From: Streptomyces sp. PTY087I2 | GTDB taxonomy: Bacteria; Actinomycetota; Actinomycetes; Streptomycetales; Streptomycetaceae | Direction: 5' to 3' | Length of the DNA: 64,000 nucleotides | Assembly (NCBI RefSeq): GCF_001687325.1 | Contig: NZ_LZRD01000034.1 | Span: 1-64,000 of the forward strand | In this document: piece after piece, positions 1-9,022 of the stretch | Layout of the letters: the number at the start of each line of letters is the position of its first letter | How positions within the stretch are numbered: the first letter of the stretch is position 1 | Position numbers and translations under genes: made by a program | Notes under the pieces: model-generated | The model's database searches: none | The model's input: only the letters and a program-made list of their open reading frames with translations | What the model was told of the DNA's origin: nothing

Positions 1-79
1 GGGGCCGGGCCGACCTCGCGCCGGTCGTGGGCGAGGCGCTTCCCGGGCGGCCGCACGGCCCGGTCGTAGGGTGGTGGGC

Positions 80-550
80 ATGGCACCGAACATCGCGACC
101 AACACCGCCGTGGACCTCGATGAGTTGCTGGCGTTCGTACGCCCCCGGCACCGGGCGGTCCTGCTCACCGCCCGGGCCGACGGCCGCCCCCAGGGATCCC
201 CGCTGACCTGCGGCGTGGACGACGCGGGGCGGATCGTCATGTCGACGTACCCCGAGCGCGCCAAGACCCGCAACGCGCGCCGCGACGAGCTGGTCAGCGT
301 GATCGTGCTGTCGGACGAGTGGGACGGGCCGTGGGTGCAGATCGACGGTACGGCGGAGGTCATCGACGCCCCGGACTCCGTCGAGCCGCTGGTGGAGTAC
401 TTCCGGAACATCTCGGGGGAGCATCCGGACTGGGACGAGTACCGGGCGGCGATGGTGAAGCAGGGGAAGTCGATCATCCGGGTCACCCCGGAGCGCTGGG
501 GCCCCGTCGCCACCGGCGGTTTCCCGGCCCACCCGGCGCCCGGGAGCTGA
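80..550 (+). CDS. PPOX-class F420/FMN-dependent oxidoreductase
   Basis: This 156-residue protein has the split-barrel flavin/F420-binding fold of the pyridoxamine-phosphate-oxidase-like superfamily. The N-terminal strand pattern (FVRPRHRAVLLTARADGRPQ), the GRIVMSTYPERAKTRNARRD segment typical of F420-binding members, and the C-terminal IIRVTPERWGP stretch support this. Such proteins reduce small substrates with F420H2 or FMN in the cytoplasm; the substrate cannot be read from sequence. I prefer ATG at 80 because a GGTGG stretch lies just upstream; GTG at 71 would add three residues. It runs into the next gene with a 7-bp gap, so the two are probably co-transcribed. Confidence 0.85.
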   Translation: MAPNIATNTAVDLDELLAFVRPRHRAVLLTARADGRPQGSPLTCGVDDAGRIVMSTYPERAKTRNARRDELVSVIVLSDEWDGPWVQIDGTAEVIDAPDSVEPLVEYFRNISGEHPDWDEYRAAMVKQGKSIIRVTPERWGPVATGGFPAHPAPGS

Positions 551-557
551 TCGCGCG

Positions 558-1649
558 ATGAGCGGGGGCCGTGAGCCGGACGCGGCGGGCGGGAGCGCGG
601 GGCGGCCGGTTCCGGGGCAGCCCCACGCGCACCTGGCGGGCGCGCTGCCCGCGCCGACCCACCTGTCCGCGCCGACCCCGCTGCCCACGGCCGACGCCCT
701 CGCGCGGGCCCGGCTGCTGGTCGCGCCCTCGCTCGACTCCGACCTGGTACGGGAGGTGGAGCGGATCACCGGGCGCGGTGCGGAGCCCCTGACGGACGTT
801 CCGCCGCCGTCGGACGCGCCCCTCCTCTGCGTGGGCGACGCACTGCCCGACGCCCTGCGGACGGACCGGCTGCTCTGGTTCCACAGCGTCAACGCGGGGA
901 CGGACCCACTGCTCGCCAGGGGCCCCTGGCCCGGCCCGGCGCTGCTGACGCGGACCGTGGGCCGGATGGGCGAGCGGATGGCCCAGTACGTCCTGGGCTG
1001 GATGCTCGCCGAGGCCCAGTCCGTACCGGAGTTCACCGAGCAGCACACCCGCGCGCACTGGGAGCGGCTTCCCTCGGAACTCGTCGCCGGGCAGACCGCC
1101 CTGGTCTACGGCACCGGCCGCATCGGCGCGGCGGTCGGACGGCTGCTCTCGGCCTGCGGGGTGCGGACCGTGGGCGTCGCCCGCACCCCGCGGTACGGGT
1201 CGGGGCCCGGGCCCGACCCCGTGGTGCCGCCGGGGTTCGACCGGGTGATCGCGGCCGCCGAGGACACCGGGGCGCTGGGCGAGGCCCGCTGGGTGATCTC
1301 CACCCTGCCGTTGACGGCGGCCACGGCAGGCTTCTTCGGGGCCGCCCGGTTCGCGGCGGTGCGCGGGGCGACGTTCGTCAACGTGGGGCGCGGCGCGACC
1401 GTGGACATGGGGGCGCTGGAGACCGCGCTGCGGGAGGGCCGGGTGCGGCGGGCGGTGCTGGACGTGCTGCCCGTGGAACCGGCCGCGCCGGAAGACCCGG
1501 TGTGGCGGCTGCCCCGTACGGTCATCACCTCGCACTCCGCGGGGATCACCACCGACGAGGACATCGCCGTGGACTTCGCCGCCTGCTGGGCGGACGTGAC
1601 GGCGGGCCGCCGCCCCGGGCTGACGGTGGACACGGCGCGCGGTTACTGA
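558..1649 (+). CDS. D-isomer-specific 2-hydroxyacid dehydrogenase
   Basis: The 363-residue protein has a Rossmann NAD(P)-binding glycine motif (YGTGRIGAAVGRLL, about residue 180). The later family signatures are present: FVNVGRGATVDMGAL with the substrate-binding Arg, a conserved acidic residue in LDVLPVEPAAPEDPVW, and the catalytic His in VITSHSAG. Members interconvert 2-oxo acids and D-2-hydroxyacids; the glyoxylate/hydroxypyruvate-reductase-like branch is likely but unproven. The first 40 residues are Ala/Pro/Gly-rich and not part of the fold. It follows the PPOX gene by 7 bp. Confidence 0.88.
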   Translation: MSGGREPDAAGGSAGRPVPGQPHAHLAGALPAPTHLSAPTPLPTADALARARLLVAPSLDSDLVREVERITGRGAEPLTDVPPPSDAPLLCVGDALPDALRTDRLLWFHSVNAGTDPLLARGPWPGPALLTRTVGRMGERMAQYVLGWMLAEAQSVPEFTEQHTRAHWERLPSELVAGQTALVYGTGRIGAAVGRLLSACGVRTVGVARTPRYGSGPGPDPVVPPGFDRVIAAAEDTGALGEARWVISTLPLTAATAGFFGAARFAAVRGATFVNVGRGATVDMGALETALREGRVRRAVLDVLPVEPAAPEDPVWRLPRTVITSHSAGITTDEDIAVDFAACWADVTAGRRPGLTVDTARGY

Positions 1650-1738
1650 GCCGAAGGCCCTGCCGGGCCGGGCCGCGCTGCCGAACCGCGGACGCGGCCG
1701 CTGCCCGGCCGGCACGCGGCTGCCGAGCCGGGATGCGG

Positions 1739-2623
1739 TTACTGAGCCGGGGACCCGCTCCGGTCGCGTACCGCCTCGATGCCCGCGATCATCAGGTCCA
1801 GCGCGAAGCCGAAGTCCCGCTCGCGCATCTCCTCGACCGTCTCGCCGCCCCGGGCCGCCATGATCTCGTCGGAGTAGTCGGAGATCTCCCGCAGATGCGG
1901 CTCCGCGCGGATCGTGCCCATCGCCCGCTGGTGGTACTCGTCCTGCGTGAGCCCGGTCGCGTCGCACCGCGCCTTGAAGTTGCCCTCGACGGTGCCGAAT
2001 CCGTACACGAACTGGAAGACCGCCGAGAGCGCGCCCGTCTGCCGTTCCAGGGGCAGGCCGGTGTCCCGGATCACGTCCTGGACGGCGTACGAGAACAGCA
2101 TGGAGTTCGGGCCGATGTTGAGGAACGTCCCGGCCAGCGGCGAGATCCAGATGTGGCGGACGAGGAGTTCCCGGTAGCTGCGGGCCAGTTCCCGCAGCCG
2201 GTCCCGCCAGTCGGCGTCCTCGCGGGGCCGGTCGATCTCGGCGTACACCGAGTCGAGCGCCAGCTCCAGGAGGTCGTCCTTGGTGTCGACGTACCAGTAG
2301 AGGGACATCGCGGTGACGTCCAGCTCGGCGGCGAGCCGGCGCATCGAGAACTTGGCGAGTCCGTCGGCGTCCAGCAGCCGCACCGACGCCTCGGTGATCC
2401 GGTTACGGTCCAGGCCCGCCGGGGACTCGGTCCGCCGCGAACGCGAGGGGGCCGTGCGGCTCAGCCACACACTGGTCTGCACGGCGGCGGCGTCCTTCGA
2501 GCCGCCCGACGACGTGGACGACGTGGAAGCAGAAGCCGATCCGGGCGTGGATCCCTGCGCGGACACCGCCTCTGACGTCGGCTCAGACGCGGAATCGGGT
2601 TCGGAACCGGGCCCGGACACCAT
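1739..2623 (-). CDS. TetR/AcrR-family transcriptional regulator
   Basis: An N-terminal helix-turn-helix (RITEASVRLLDADGLAKFSMRRLAAELDVTAMSLYWYVDTKDDLLELALD) is followed by a TetR C-terminal ligand/dimer domain, 294 residues in all. The first 70 or so residues are a Ser/Glu/Pro-rich low-complexity tail. ATG at 2623 is chosen because GAGGAGAG sits just upstream (about 2631-2638); the frame is open further but without a comparable ribosome site. It lies 124 bp downstream of the MFS pump gene on the same strand, so it probably represses that pump in response to a pump substrate. The palindromes upstream of the pump are the likely operators. Confidence 0.88.
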   Translation of the reverse strand: MVSGPGSEPDSASEPTSEAVSAQGSTPGSASASTSSTSSGGSKDAAAVQTSVWLSRTAPSRSRRTESPAGLDRNRITEASVRLLDADGLAKFSMRRLAAELDVTAMSLYWYVDTKDDLLELALDSVYAEIDRPREDADWRDRLRELARSYRELLVRHIWISPLAGTFLNIGPNSMLFSYAVQDVIRDTGLPLERQTGALSAVFQFVYGFGTVEGNFKARCDATGLTQDEYHQRAMGTIRAEPHLREISDYSDEIMAARGGETVEEMRERDFGFALDLMIAGIEAVRDRSGSPAQ

Positions 2624-2703
2624 GGCGCACTCTCCTCGTCGTGCTCGGATCGGCCACCGAGCGGTCCTGCCGAACGGCGGGCCGTGCGGGCCCGCCGAAG
2701 ACC

Positions 2704-2732
2704 GCGTACCGGACGCTGACGGTCCGGTACGC
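2704..2732. terminator. 11-bp perfect hairpin between pump and TetR genes
   Basis: GCGTACCGGAC (2704-2714) and GTCCGGTACGC (2722-2732) form a perfect stem with a 7-nt loop between the MFS stop and the TetR start. It could lower read-through from pump to regulator, or act as an operator for a separate TetR promoter. No U-run follows. Confidence 0.5.
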
Positions 2733-2747
2733 GCGTCATATCCGATG

Positions 2748-4316
2748 CTATGCCGCCGGTCCCGTCGCGTCTGCCCGGTCCCCCGCCTGCGAAGCGTCGG
2801 CCTCCCGCTCACCCGCTGCCGCCTCCACCCGCTCCGCCCGGCGCAGCAGCAGCGCGGCGAGCAGGCCGCCCGCCAGCACCGCCACCGCGCCGACGAGCTG
2901 GCTGGTCTCCAGGCCCGCCGCGAACGCGTCCCTGATCTGCTCCCGGGCGGCGGGCCCGTCGGCGGCGGCCAGGGCCGCGGGCAGCGAGGCGGCGCCGACA
3001 GCGGCCGGTACGAGTGCGGCGAACCGGGCGTTGAGGACCGCGCCGAGCACCGCGACCCCGAGGCCGTTGCCGAACTCCGCGAGCGTGCCGTTGACCCCCG
3101 CGCCGACCCCGGCCTTCTCCGGCGGAATGGCGCTCATGATGGCGTTGGCCATCGCGGGCATGGCGAGGGCGACGCCCGCGCCCATCACGATCAGGCCGAA
3201 CAGCATGCCGCCGTACCCGCCGTCGCCCCCGCCGAGCACCGCGATCGCGACCAGACCGGCGGCCAGACAGCTCATCCCCACCGCGATGACGGCGGGCGTG
3301 CCGAACTTCCGGACCGCCCGCGCGCCCAGCCCCGTGAGGTTGAGCGCGACCACGGTGAGCGCCATCGGGGCCGTCCGCAGACCCGCCTCCAACGGCCCGT
3401 ACCCGAGGACGAACTGAAGGTGCTGGGTGAGCAGGAAGAGCGAGCCGGTCATGCCGAAGGCGACCAGGATCACGCCCGCCACCGCGCCGGTGAACTTCTG
3501 GTTCCGGAAGAAGTGCATGTCCAGCATCGGGTTCGGGATGTGCAGCTCCCACAGCACGAACCCGGCCAGCACGGCGGCGCCGACGAACGCCGTCAGCAGC
3601 ACCCGGCCCGACCCCCAGCCGTGCTCGGGCCCGGAGATGATCGCGAAGACGACGGCGGTCATACCGATCGTGGAGAGCAGCGCGCCCAGCAGGTCGGGCC
3701 GCTGCCCCTGGCCGGACTTCGACTCCGGTACGAGCCGGACGACGGCGACCAGGGCGATCAGCGCGACCGGGATGTTGATGAGGAAGATCGCGCCCCACCA
3801 GAAGTGGTCGAGGACGAACCCGCCGAACAGCGGGCCCGCCGCGAACCCGAGGGAGGAGACGGTCGACCAGATGCCGATCGCCTTGACCCGCTCGGCCTCG
3901 TCGAAGATCTGGACCACGACGGCGAGCGTCGTCGTGAGCAGCAGCGCGCCGCCGACGCCCATCCCGGCGCGGGCCGCGATGAGCTGGCCGGAGGACTGGG
4001 CGAGCCCGGCCACGAGCGAGCCGACACCGAACAGGGCGAGGCCCACGATCAGCATCCTCTTCCGCCCGTAGCGGTCCGCCGAGCTGCCCGCGGTGAGCAG
4101 CAGACCGGCCTGGACGAGCGAGTAGGCGTTGATCATCCACTGCACGTCGGCGGTGGAGGCGTGCAGCTCCGAGGTGAGGGACGGGATCGCGACGTTCAGG
4201 ACGGTGTTGTCGAGCAGCACCGTGAGCTGGGCCAGGCAGATGACGCCGAGGATCAGCCAGCGTTGCGGATGTCCCTGGTGGGAGAGGTCGGGTCGCTCTG
4301 CGGCGGGCGCCGTCAT
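2748..4316 (-). CDS. MFS drug transporter, DHA2 (14-TMS) family
   Basis: The 522-residue membrane protein has the DHA2 layout. The first helix carries LGVICLAQLTVLLDNTVLNVAIPSL, motif A is SADRYGRKRMLIVG, motif C-like residues are GFAAGPLFGGFVLDH, and FLINIPVALIALV follows. It probably exports a drug or metabolite by proton antiport. ATG 4316 is preceded by GAGGAG and starts MTAPAAERPDL; longer upstream reading is not protein-like. The TetR gene follows downstream. Its 5' region holds three TGTAC-type palindromes, giving clear evidence of a regulated promoter. Confidence 0.92.
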   Translation of the reverse strand: MTAPAAERPDLSHQGHPQRWLILGVICLAQLTVLLDNTVLNVAIPSLTSELHASTADVQWMINAYSLVQAGLLLTAGSSADRYGRKRMLIVGLALFGVGSLVAGLAQSSGQLIAARAGMGVGGALLLTTTLAVVVQIFDEAERVKAIGIWSTVSSLGFAAGPLFGGFVLDHFWWGAIFLINIPVALIALVAVVRLVPESKSGQGQRPDLLGALLSTIGMTAVVFAIISGPEHGWGSGRVLLTAFVGAAVLAGFVLWELHIPNPMLDMHFFRNQKFTGAVAGVILVAFGMTGSLFLLTQHLQFVLGYGPLEAGLRTAPMALTVVALNLTGLGARAVRKFGTPAVIAVGMSCLAAGLVAIAVLGGGDGGYGGMLFGLIVMGAGVALAMPAMANAIMSAIPPEKAGVGAGVNGTLAEFGNGLGVAVLGAVLNARFAALVPAAVGAASLPAALAAADGPAAREQIRDAFAAGLETSQLVGAVAVLAGGLLAALLLRRAERVEAAAGEREADASQAGDRADATGPAA

Positions 4317-4396
4317 ACGGGCTCCTCGGTCTCCAGGCTCGATGGCCCGTGGTGGTGGCGGCCGGTGATGGTGATGGTGGTGGCGGCGGCGGTTTG

Positions 4397-4457
4397 CTGT
4401 ACGGCGTACAGGACGTCGCCTTGTACACCGTAAGACAGATCCTGTACGACGTACAAG
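4397..4457 (-). promoter_or_regulatory. Three TetR-type operator palindromes upstream of MFS pump
   Basis: Three related sites are seen: TGTACGGCGTACA (4398-4410), the degenerate TGTACACCGTAAG (4422-4434) and TGTACGACGTACA (4443-4455). Two are perfect 5-bp-arm palindromes with a 3-nt centre, spaced 24 and 21 bp apart, roughly two helical turns. Position 80-140 bp upstream of the pump start suits operators for the adjacent TetR protein; assigning them to that protein is inference. Confidence 0.65.
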
Positions 4458-4582
4458 TCGATTTCCGTGGGGCGGACCCGTCGCGCCGCCGGGACCCGAG
4501 GAGGGCCCCGGCGGTACGGTTCTCGACGCTGACCTGACAAGTTTTCTAACAAAGTGCGCGATTTCCGGCCCTTGGGAGAGCC

Positions 4583-5488
4583 ATGTCGCTGCGTCGCCGC
4601 TCGTCTCGTGTCCCTCGACCTCTGCCGCGTGTCCCTCGACCTCTCCAACTCCTCCTCGCCGCCTCCCTCCTGGGGGCACTCCTCGCACCGCCCGCAGCCG
4701 CCGCGACACCCGCAGGCCACGCCCTTTCCGGTGGGGCCGGCGGACGAGTGCCGCTGCGGGTCGCCACGTACAACATCCATGCCGGTGCGGGCATGGACGG
4801 CGTCTTCGACCTGGACCGTCAGACGGCCGAACTCCGGTCGCTGAACGCCGATGTGATCGGGCTTCAGGAGGTCGACCGGCACTGGGGCTCCCGCAGCGAG
4901 TGGCGGGATCTCGCGGGTGAACTGGCCCGGCGGCTGCGGATGTACGTCTTCTTCGCGCCGATCTACAGCCTCGACCCGGCCGAACCGGGCGCACCCCGGG
5001 CCGAGTACGGGGTGGCCGTGCTGTCGCGGCACCGGATCGTGAGCGCCGAGAACCACGAGATCACCCGCCTCTCGACCCAGGACCCGAACCCGGTGCCCGC
5101 GCCCGCCCCAGGCTTCGGCGAAGTCTTCGTACGGGTACGGGGGTTGCCGGTGCACGTGTACGTGACCCACCTCGACTACCGCCCGGACCCCGCCGTCCGC
5201 GTCGCCCAGGTCGCCGACACCCGGCGGATCATGGCCGAGGACCGGGGCCCGAAAATCCTGCTCGGCGACTTCAACGCGGAGCCCGCCGCCCCCGAACTGG
5301 CCCCGCTGTGGCGGGAGCTGGCGGACGCGGACCCGGGCGCGCCCACGTTCCCGGCGCAGGACCCGGTCAAGCGGATCGACTTCGTGGCCGTGTCGAAGAA
5401 CGGAACCGGCGTGCACAGGGCGTGGGTGCCGGAGAGCCTCGCCTCCGACCACCGGGCTGTGGTGGCGGACCTGCTGTTACGGAGGTGA
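4583..5488 (+). CDS. Secreted endonuclease/exonuclease/phosphatase-family protein
   Basis: A 301-residue EEP-fold hydrolase (DNase I/exonuclease III superfamily) with an Arg-rich n-region and a hydrophobic core ending near AAAATPA, so probably exported. The family motifs are in order: YNIHAG near residue 63, GLQEVD with the metal-binding Glu near 95, YVTHLD, GDFNAEP near 225 and the C-terminal SDHRAV near 287. The substrate could be nucleic acid, a phospholipid head group or a phosphoester. The RVPRPLP/RVPRPL duplication in the signal region is unusual. A rare TTA leucine codon lies at 5477-5479, three codons before the stop, so translation may depend on bldA tRNA. It is divergent from the MFS gene; GGGAGAG precedes ATG 4583. 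Confidence 0.85.
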   Translation: MSLRRRSSRVPRPLPRVPRPLQLLLAASLLGALLAPPAAAATPAGHALSGGAGGRVPLRVATYNIHAGAGMDGVFDLDRQTAELRSLNADVIGLQEVDRHWGSRSEWRDLAGELARRLRMYVFFAPIYSLDPAEPGAPRAEYGVAVLSRHRIVSAENHEITRLSTQDPNPVPAPAPGFGEVFVRVRGLPVHVYVTHLDYRPDPAVRVAQVADTRRIMAEDRGPKILLGDFNAEPAAPELAPLWRELADADPGAPTFPAQDPVKRIDFVAVSKNGTGVHRAWVPESLASDHRAVVADLLLRR

Positions 5489-5625
5489 CGGCGGGGCGAT
5501 GAGTTCAAGGTGCTCCGGAAGTCTCCATTTTCAGCTCGAATGCTTCCTTTTGCGGCTGGGACGCGTCCTCCTCACCGAGGGCCGCCGTGAAAGACCACGC
5601 GGTACCGGACGGACGAAGGATGGTC

Positions 5626-6804
5626 ATGACCACCACCACCCTGCACGAACTGCTGGACACCCACATCGACAGGGGATCGATGCCGGGCGCGGTGGCGCTG
5701 GTCGCCCGGGGCGAGCGGGTCGAGGTCGTCTCGGCCGGGACAGCCGGCCTCGCCGGGTCCGCGCCGATGCGCCGGGACTCGCTGTTCCGCCTCGCCTCGA
5801 TCACCAAACCGATCGTGGCGGCGGCCGCCATGACGCTCGTCGACGACGGCCTGATCGCCCCCGCCGACCCGGTCGCGGCCTGGCTGCCCGAACTGTCCTC
5901 GCCCTTGGTCGTCCGGACCCCGAAGAGCCCGATCGACGATGTCGTGTCGGCCGTCCGCCCGATCACCCTCCTGGATCTGCTGACCTTCCGGGCCGGCTAC
6001 GGCTTCCCGTCCGACTTCTCGCTCCCGGCCGTCGCCCCGCTGTTCGCGGAGCTGAAGCAGGGCCCGCCGCAGCCGCAGGCCGGGCTCGCGCCGGACGCCT
6101 GGATGGCCGAGCTGTCCCGGGTCCCGCTGCTGCACCAGCCGGGCGACGGCTGGCTCTACAACACGTGCTCCGACATCCTCGGCGTGCTTGTCGCCCGGGT
6201 CGCCGACCGCCCGCTGGCCGCGTATCTGGCGGACCGGATCTTCGAGCCCCTCGGCATGAAGGACACCGGGTTCTGGGTGGAGCCCGCCGCGCTGGACCGG
6301 TTCACCGGCTTCTACCGGGCCGGGACGGGCGAAGGCGGGGACGGTGGCGGGGGCGGGCCCGAGCTGATCGACGCCCCGGACGGGCAGTGGAGCAGCCCGC
6401 CCCCGTTCCCGTCCGGCGCCGGAGGCCTCGTCTCGACCGTCGACGACTGGTACGCCTTCGGCCGGATGCTGCTCACCGAGGGGCTGAACGACACCGGTGA
6501 CCGGGTACTGGCCGGCGAGTCCGTCCGCCAGATGGTCACCGATCACCTGACCCCGGAACAGCGCGCCGGGAGCGGGCTGTTCACGGAGGGCCAGGGCTGG
6601 GGGTTCGGCGGTTCGGTGGACGTCGAGATCGCCGCCCCCTGGAACGTGCTCGGCCGCTACGGCTGGGTCGGCGGCACCGGCACCACCGCCCACGTCATCC
6701 CGGCCACGGGCACGGTCTCCGTCCTGCTCACCCAGATGGAGATGGGCGGACCGGCCGCGCCCGAGGTGATGCGGGACTTCTGGACGTACGCGGCCGGGTT
6801 CTGA
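5626..6804 (+). CDS. Serine hydrolase, beta-lactamase/class C-like
   Basis: The roughly 392-residue protein belongs to the penicillin-binding-protein-like serine hydrolases. The active-site SxxK motif is SITK in LFRLASITKPIVAAA, a Tyr motif occurs in WLYNTCSDILGVLV, and a GWVGGTGT segment replaces the usual KTG/HxG box. There is no signal peptide, so a cytoplasmic esterase or peptidase role is more likely than antibiotic resistance. ATG 5626 has GAAGGA 5 nt upstream; ATG 5620 and GTG 5587 are alternatives. It converges on the GT39 gene. Confidence 0.85.
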   Translation: MTTTTLHELLDTHIDRGSMPGAVALVARGERVEVVSAGTAGLAGSAPMRRDSLFRLASITKPIVAAAAMTLVDDGLIAPADPVAAWLPELSSPLVVRTPKSPIDDVVSAVRPITLLDLLTFRAGYGFPSDFSLPAVAPLFAELKQGPPQPQAGLAPDAWMAELSRVPLLHQPGDGWLYNTCSDILGVLVARVADRPLAAYLADRIFEPLGMKDTGFWVEPAALDRFTGFYRAGTGEGGDGGGGGPELIDAPDGQWSSPPPFPSGAGGLVSTVDDWYAFGRMLLTEGLNDTGDRVLAGESVRQMVTDHLTPEQRAGSGLFTEGQGWGFGGSVDVEIAAPWNVLGRYGWVGGTGTTAHVIPATGTVSVLLTQMEMGGPAAPEVMRDFWTYAAGF

Positions 6805-6850
6805 TCCCCTTCCCGGGCCCGGCCGCGTACGTACCCCTATCTCCTGACGG

Positions 6851-9022
6851 TCAACTCGTGGGCTGCGTCAGGTCGTAGAACGTGGCGTTGCCGACGGTGA
6901 CCTCGGTGAAGTTCTCGGTCACCCAGGAGGAGATCTGGGAGGAGGTGCCGGAACCACCCATGCCGCCGCCTCCCATGCCGCCGCCCATGCCGCCGCCCGA
7001 GACGAAGTAGTGGATCTTGCCTTCCGCCACGTACTTCTTGAACTGGGCGAGCGTCGGCGACGGGTCGCTCCCGTTGAAGCCACCGATCGCCATCACCGGG
7101 TCTCCGGTGGCGAGTTGGTAGCTGGCCGCGTTCTGCGCGCCGATGGCCGCGGCGACCCAGGTGTAGTCGTCGACGTCCTTCGTCAGGAGCGCCTTCGCCT
7201 CGGCGTCGACGGTCGCGCCGTTCAGCAGGCCGCCCATGCCGCCGCCTCCGCCGCCGCCCCTCATGCCTTCACCGAAACCGGGGACGGCGCCGGTGCCCGT
7301 GCCCGTACCGCCGGGCGCGGTGGGCATGCCGCCCGGGGCGTTGCCCTGCTGGTTCCCCTGCCCCTGAGGCTGGCCCTGGCCCTGGCTCTGCCCTTGTCCC
7401 TGGCCCGGGAACTGCCCCTGGCCCTGGCCCTGCCCGGGCGGCTGCTGCATGCCGCCGCGCTGCCCGCCGTCACCGCCGCCGCCGGGTCCCCCGGGGCCGC
7501 CCCGGCCGCCGCCCCCGGGCCCGCCCATGCCGAACCCGCCCGCCGAAGGACCGGCGGTCACGATCGAGCCCTGGTGGCCGCTGTTCAACGTACTGACGGT
7601 GTACGCGGTCGGCCCCGCCAGCGACGCCGCGCAGCTCAGCCCCACCACCGCGAGGGCCAGGCCCCGCCCGCCGAACCGTCCCACGACCAGCAGCCCGAGC
7701 GCGCCGGCGATCCCGCCCGCGAGCACCGCCCACCGCAGCCACGGCAGATAGTCCGGGGTGCGGCCCAGCAGGACGTACGCCCAGAGCGCCGTCGCGAGGA
7801 CCGTTCCCGCGAGCACCGCGCGCGGCCACCAGGCCGACCGCTCCTCCCACAGCACCGTGACACCCATGGCGACGAGCGCCGCGATGTACGGGGCGAGGGC
7901 CACCGTGTAGTACTGGTGGAAGATCCCCGCCATGAAGCTGAACACCGCGGCGGTCATCACCAGCGCCCCGCCCCAGGCGACGAACGCGGCCCGCGCGGCA
8001 TCGGTGCGCGCCGTCTTCCGGGTCAGCCAGAGCCCGGCCAGCAGCAGAATCAGCGCGGCCGGGAGCAGCCAGGCGATCTGGCCGCCGACCTCGGAGTTGA
8101 ACATCCGCCCGATGCCGGTCTCGCCCCAGCCGCCGCCCCCGCGGCCACCGCCGCCTCCGCCGACGCTTCCGGTCTCCTCGCCGTTGATGCGGCCGAGCCC
8201 GTTGTAGCCGAAGGTGAGCTCCAGGAACGAGTTGTTCTGCGAGCCGCCGACGTACGGCCGCGAGGACGCCGGCATCAGCTCCACGATCGCGACCCACCAG
8301 CCACCGGCGACCACCATCGTCAGCGCGGACAGCGCGAGTTGGCCGATCCGCTTCCGTACGGGAACGGGGGCGCACACCGCGTACAGCACGGCCAGCGGCG
8401 GCAGGATCAGGAACGCCTGGAGGGTCTTCGTCAGGAACGCGAGCCCCACCGCCGCCCCCGCCCACAGCAGCCACTTCGTCCGCCCCTGCTCCAGCGCCCG
8501 CAGCACGCACCACACGGTGACGGTCATCAGCAACGCCAGCAGCGCGTCCGGGTTGTTGAAGCGGAACATCAGCGCCGCGACCGGCGTCAGCGCGAAGACC
8601 CCGACCGCGATCAGCCCGGCGACCGGCCCGAAGCGGCGGCGTACGGCGGAGTTGAGCACGGCCGCCGTGGCGAGGGCCATCAGGACCTGAGGGGCCAGGA
8701 TCGCCCAGGAGTTGAGCCCGAAGAGCCGTACGGAGAGGGCCATCGGCCAGAGTGCGGCCGGGGGCTTGTCGACGGTGATGGCGTTCGCGGAGTCCAGCGA
8801 GCCGAAGAAGAGGGCCTTCCAGCTCTGGCTGCCCGCCTGAACGGCGGCGGAGTAGAAGGAGTTGGCGTAACCGGAGGCACTGAGGTTGTAGAAGTACGCG
8901 AGGCCGACGGCGAGCAGCAGCCCGTACAGCGCCGGGCGCGCCCAGCGGGGGCCGGGTGCGGAGCCGGGTGCGGGACCGGAACCGGGTTCCGGAGGTGCTG
9001 CGGTGGTGGTGATCGTGGTCAT
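6851..9022 (-). CDS. GT39 (ArnT/PMT-like) membrane glycosyltransferase
   Basis: A 723-residue integral membrane protein. The N-terminal luminal-loop signature (GYANSFYSAAVQAGSQSWKALFFGSLDSANAITVDKPPAALWPMALS) contains the Asp expected for polyprenyl-phosphate-sugar transferases, and some 11-12 hydrophobic helices follow. A long extracytoplasmic Gly/Gln-rich region separates the helices from a folded C-terminal domain (DAEAKALLTKDVDDYTWVAAAIGAQNAASYQLATGDPVMAIGGFNGSDPSPT). It probably moves sugar from polyprenyl phosphate to an envelope acceptor. Its start overlaps the GT2/GtrA stop by 4 bp (ATGA), so translation is coupled to the enzyme that likely makes the lipid-linked sugar. Confidence 0.87.
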   Translation of the reverse strand: MTTITTTAAPPEPGSGPAPGSAPGPRWARPALYGLLLAVGLAYFYNLSASGYANSFYSAAVQAGSQSWKALFFGSLDSANAITVDKPPAALWPMALSVRLFGLNSWAILAPQVLMALATAAVLNSAVRRRFGPVAGLIAVGVFALTPVAALMFRFNNPDALLALLMTVTVWCVLRALEQGRTKWLLWAGAAVGLAFLTKTLQAFLILPPLAVLYAVCAPVPVRKRIGQLALSALTMVVAGGWWVAIVELMPASSRPYVGGSQNNSFLELTFGYNGLGRINGEETGSVGGGGGGRGGGGWGETGIGRMFNSEVGGQIAWLLPAALILLLAGLWLTRKTARTDAARAAFVAWGGALVMTAAVFSFMAGIFHQYYTVALAPYIAALVAMGVTVLWEERSAWWPRAVLAGTVLATALWAYVLLGRTPDYLPWLRWAVLAGGIAGALGLLVVGRFGGRGLALAVVGLSCAASLAGPTAYTVSTLNSGHQGSIVTAGPSAGGFGMGGPGGGGRGGPGGPGGGGDGGQRGGMQQPPGQGQGQGQFPGQGQGQSQGQGQPQGQGNQQGNAPGGMPTAPGGTGTGTGAVPGFGEGMRGGGGGGGMGGLLNGATVDAEAKALLTKDVDDYTWVAAAIGAQNAASYQLATGDPVMAIGGFNGSDPSPTLAQFKKYVAEGKIHYFVSGGGMGGGMGGGGMGGSGTSSQISSWVTENFTEVTVGNATFYDLTQPTS
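7371..7443 (-). repeat. Gly-Gln hexanucleotide repeat in GT39 gene
   Basis: About twelve imperfect copies of a 6-bp unit (read CCTGGC/CCAGGG-like on the plus strand) encode a run of Gly-Gln dipeptides. Such a tract can change in length by slippage. It sits in a Gly-rich extracytoplasmic linker, so length changes would be tolerated. Confidence 0.7.

Noticed and set aside
1..79. C-terminus of an upstream gene
   Set aside because: One frame (ADLAPVVGEALPGRPHG) looks faintly protein-like but runs on into the PPOX gene without support.
2313..4433. 706-codon plus-strand frame over the TetR/MFS region
   Set aside because: Arg/Glu/Asp/Gly-rich shadow that crosses two well-supported minus-strand genes and their intergenic hairpin.
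5626..6804. Antibiotic-resistance beta-lactamase
   Set aside because: It shares the fold and SxxK, but lacks a signal peptide and canonical KTG box, so a general serine hydrolase call is safer.
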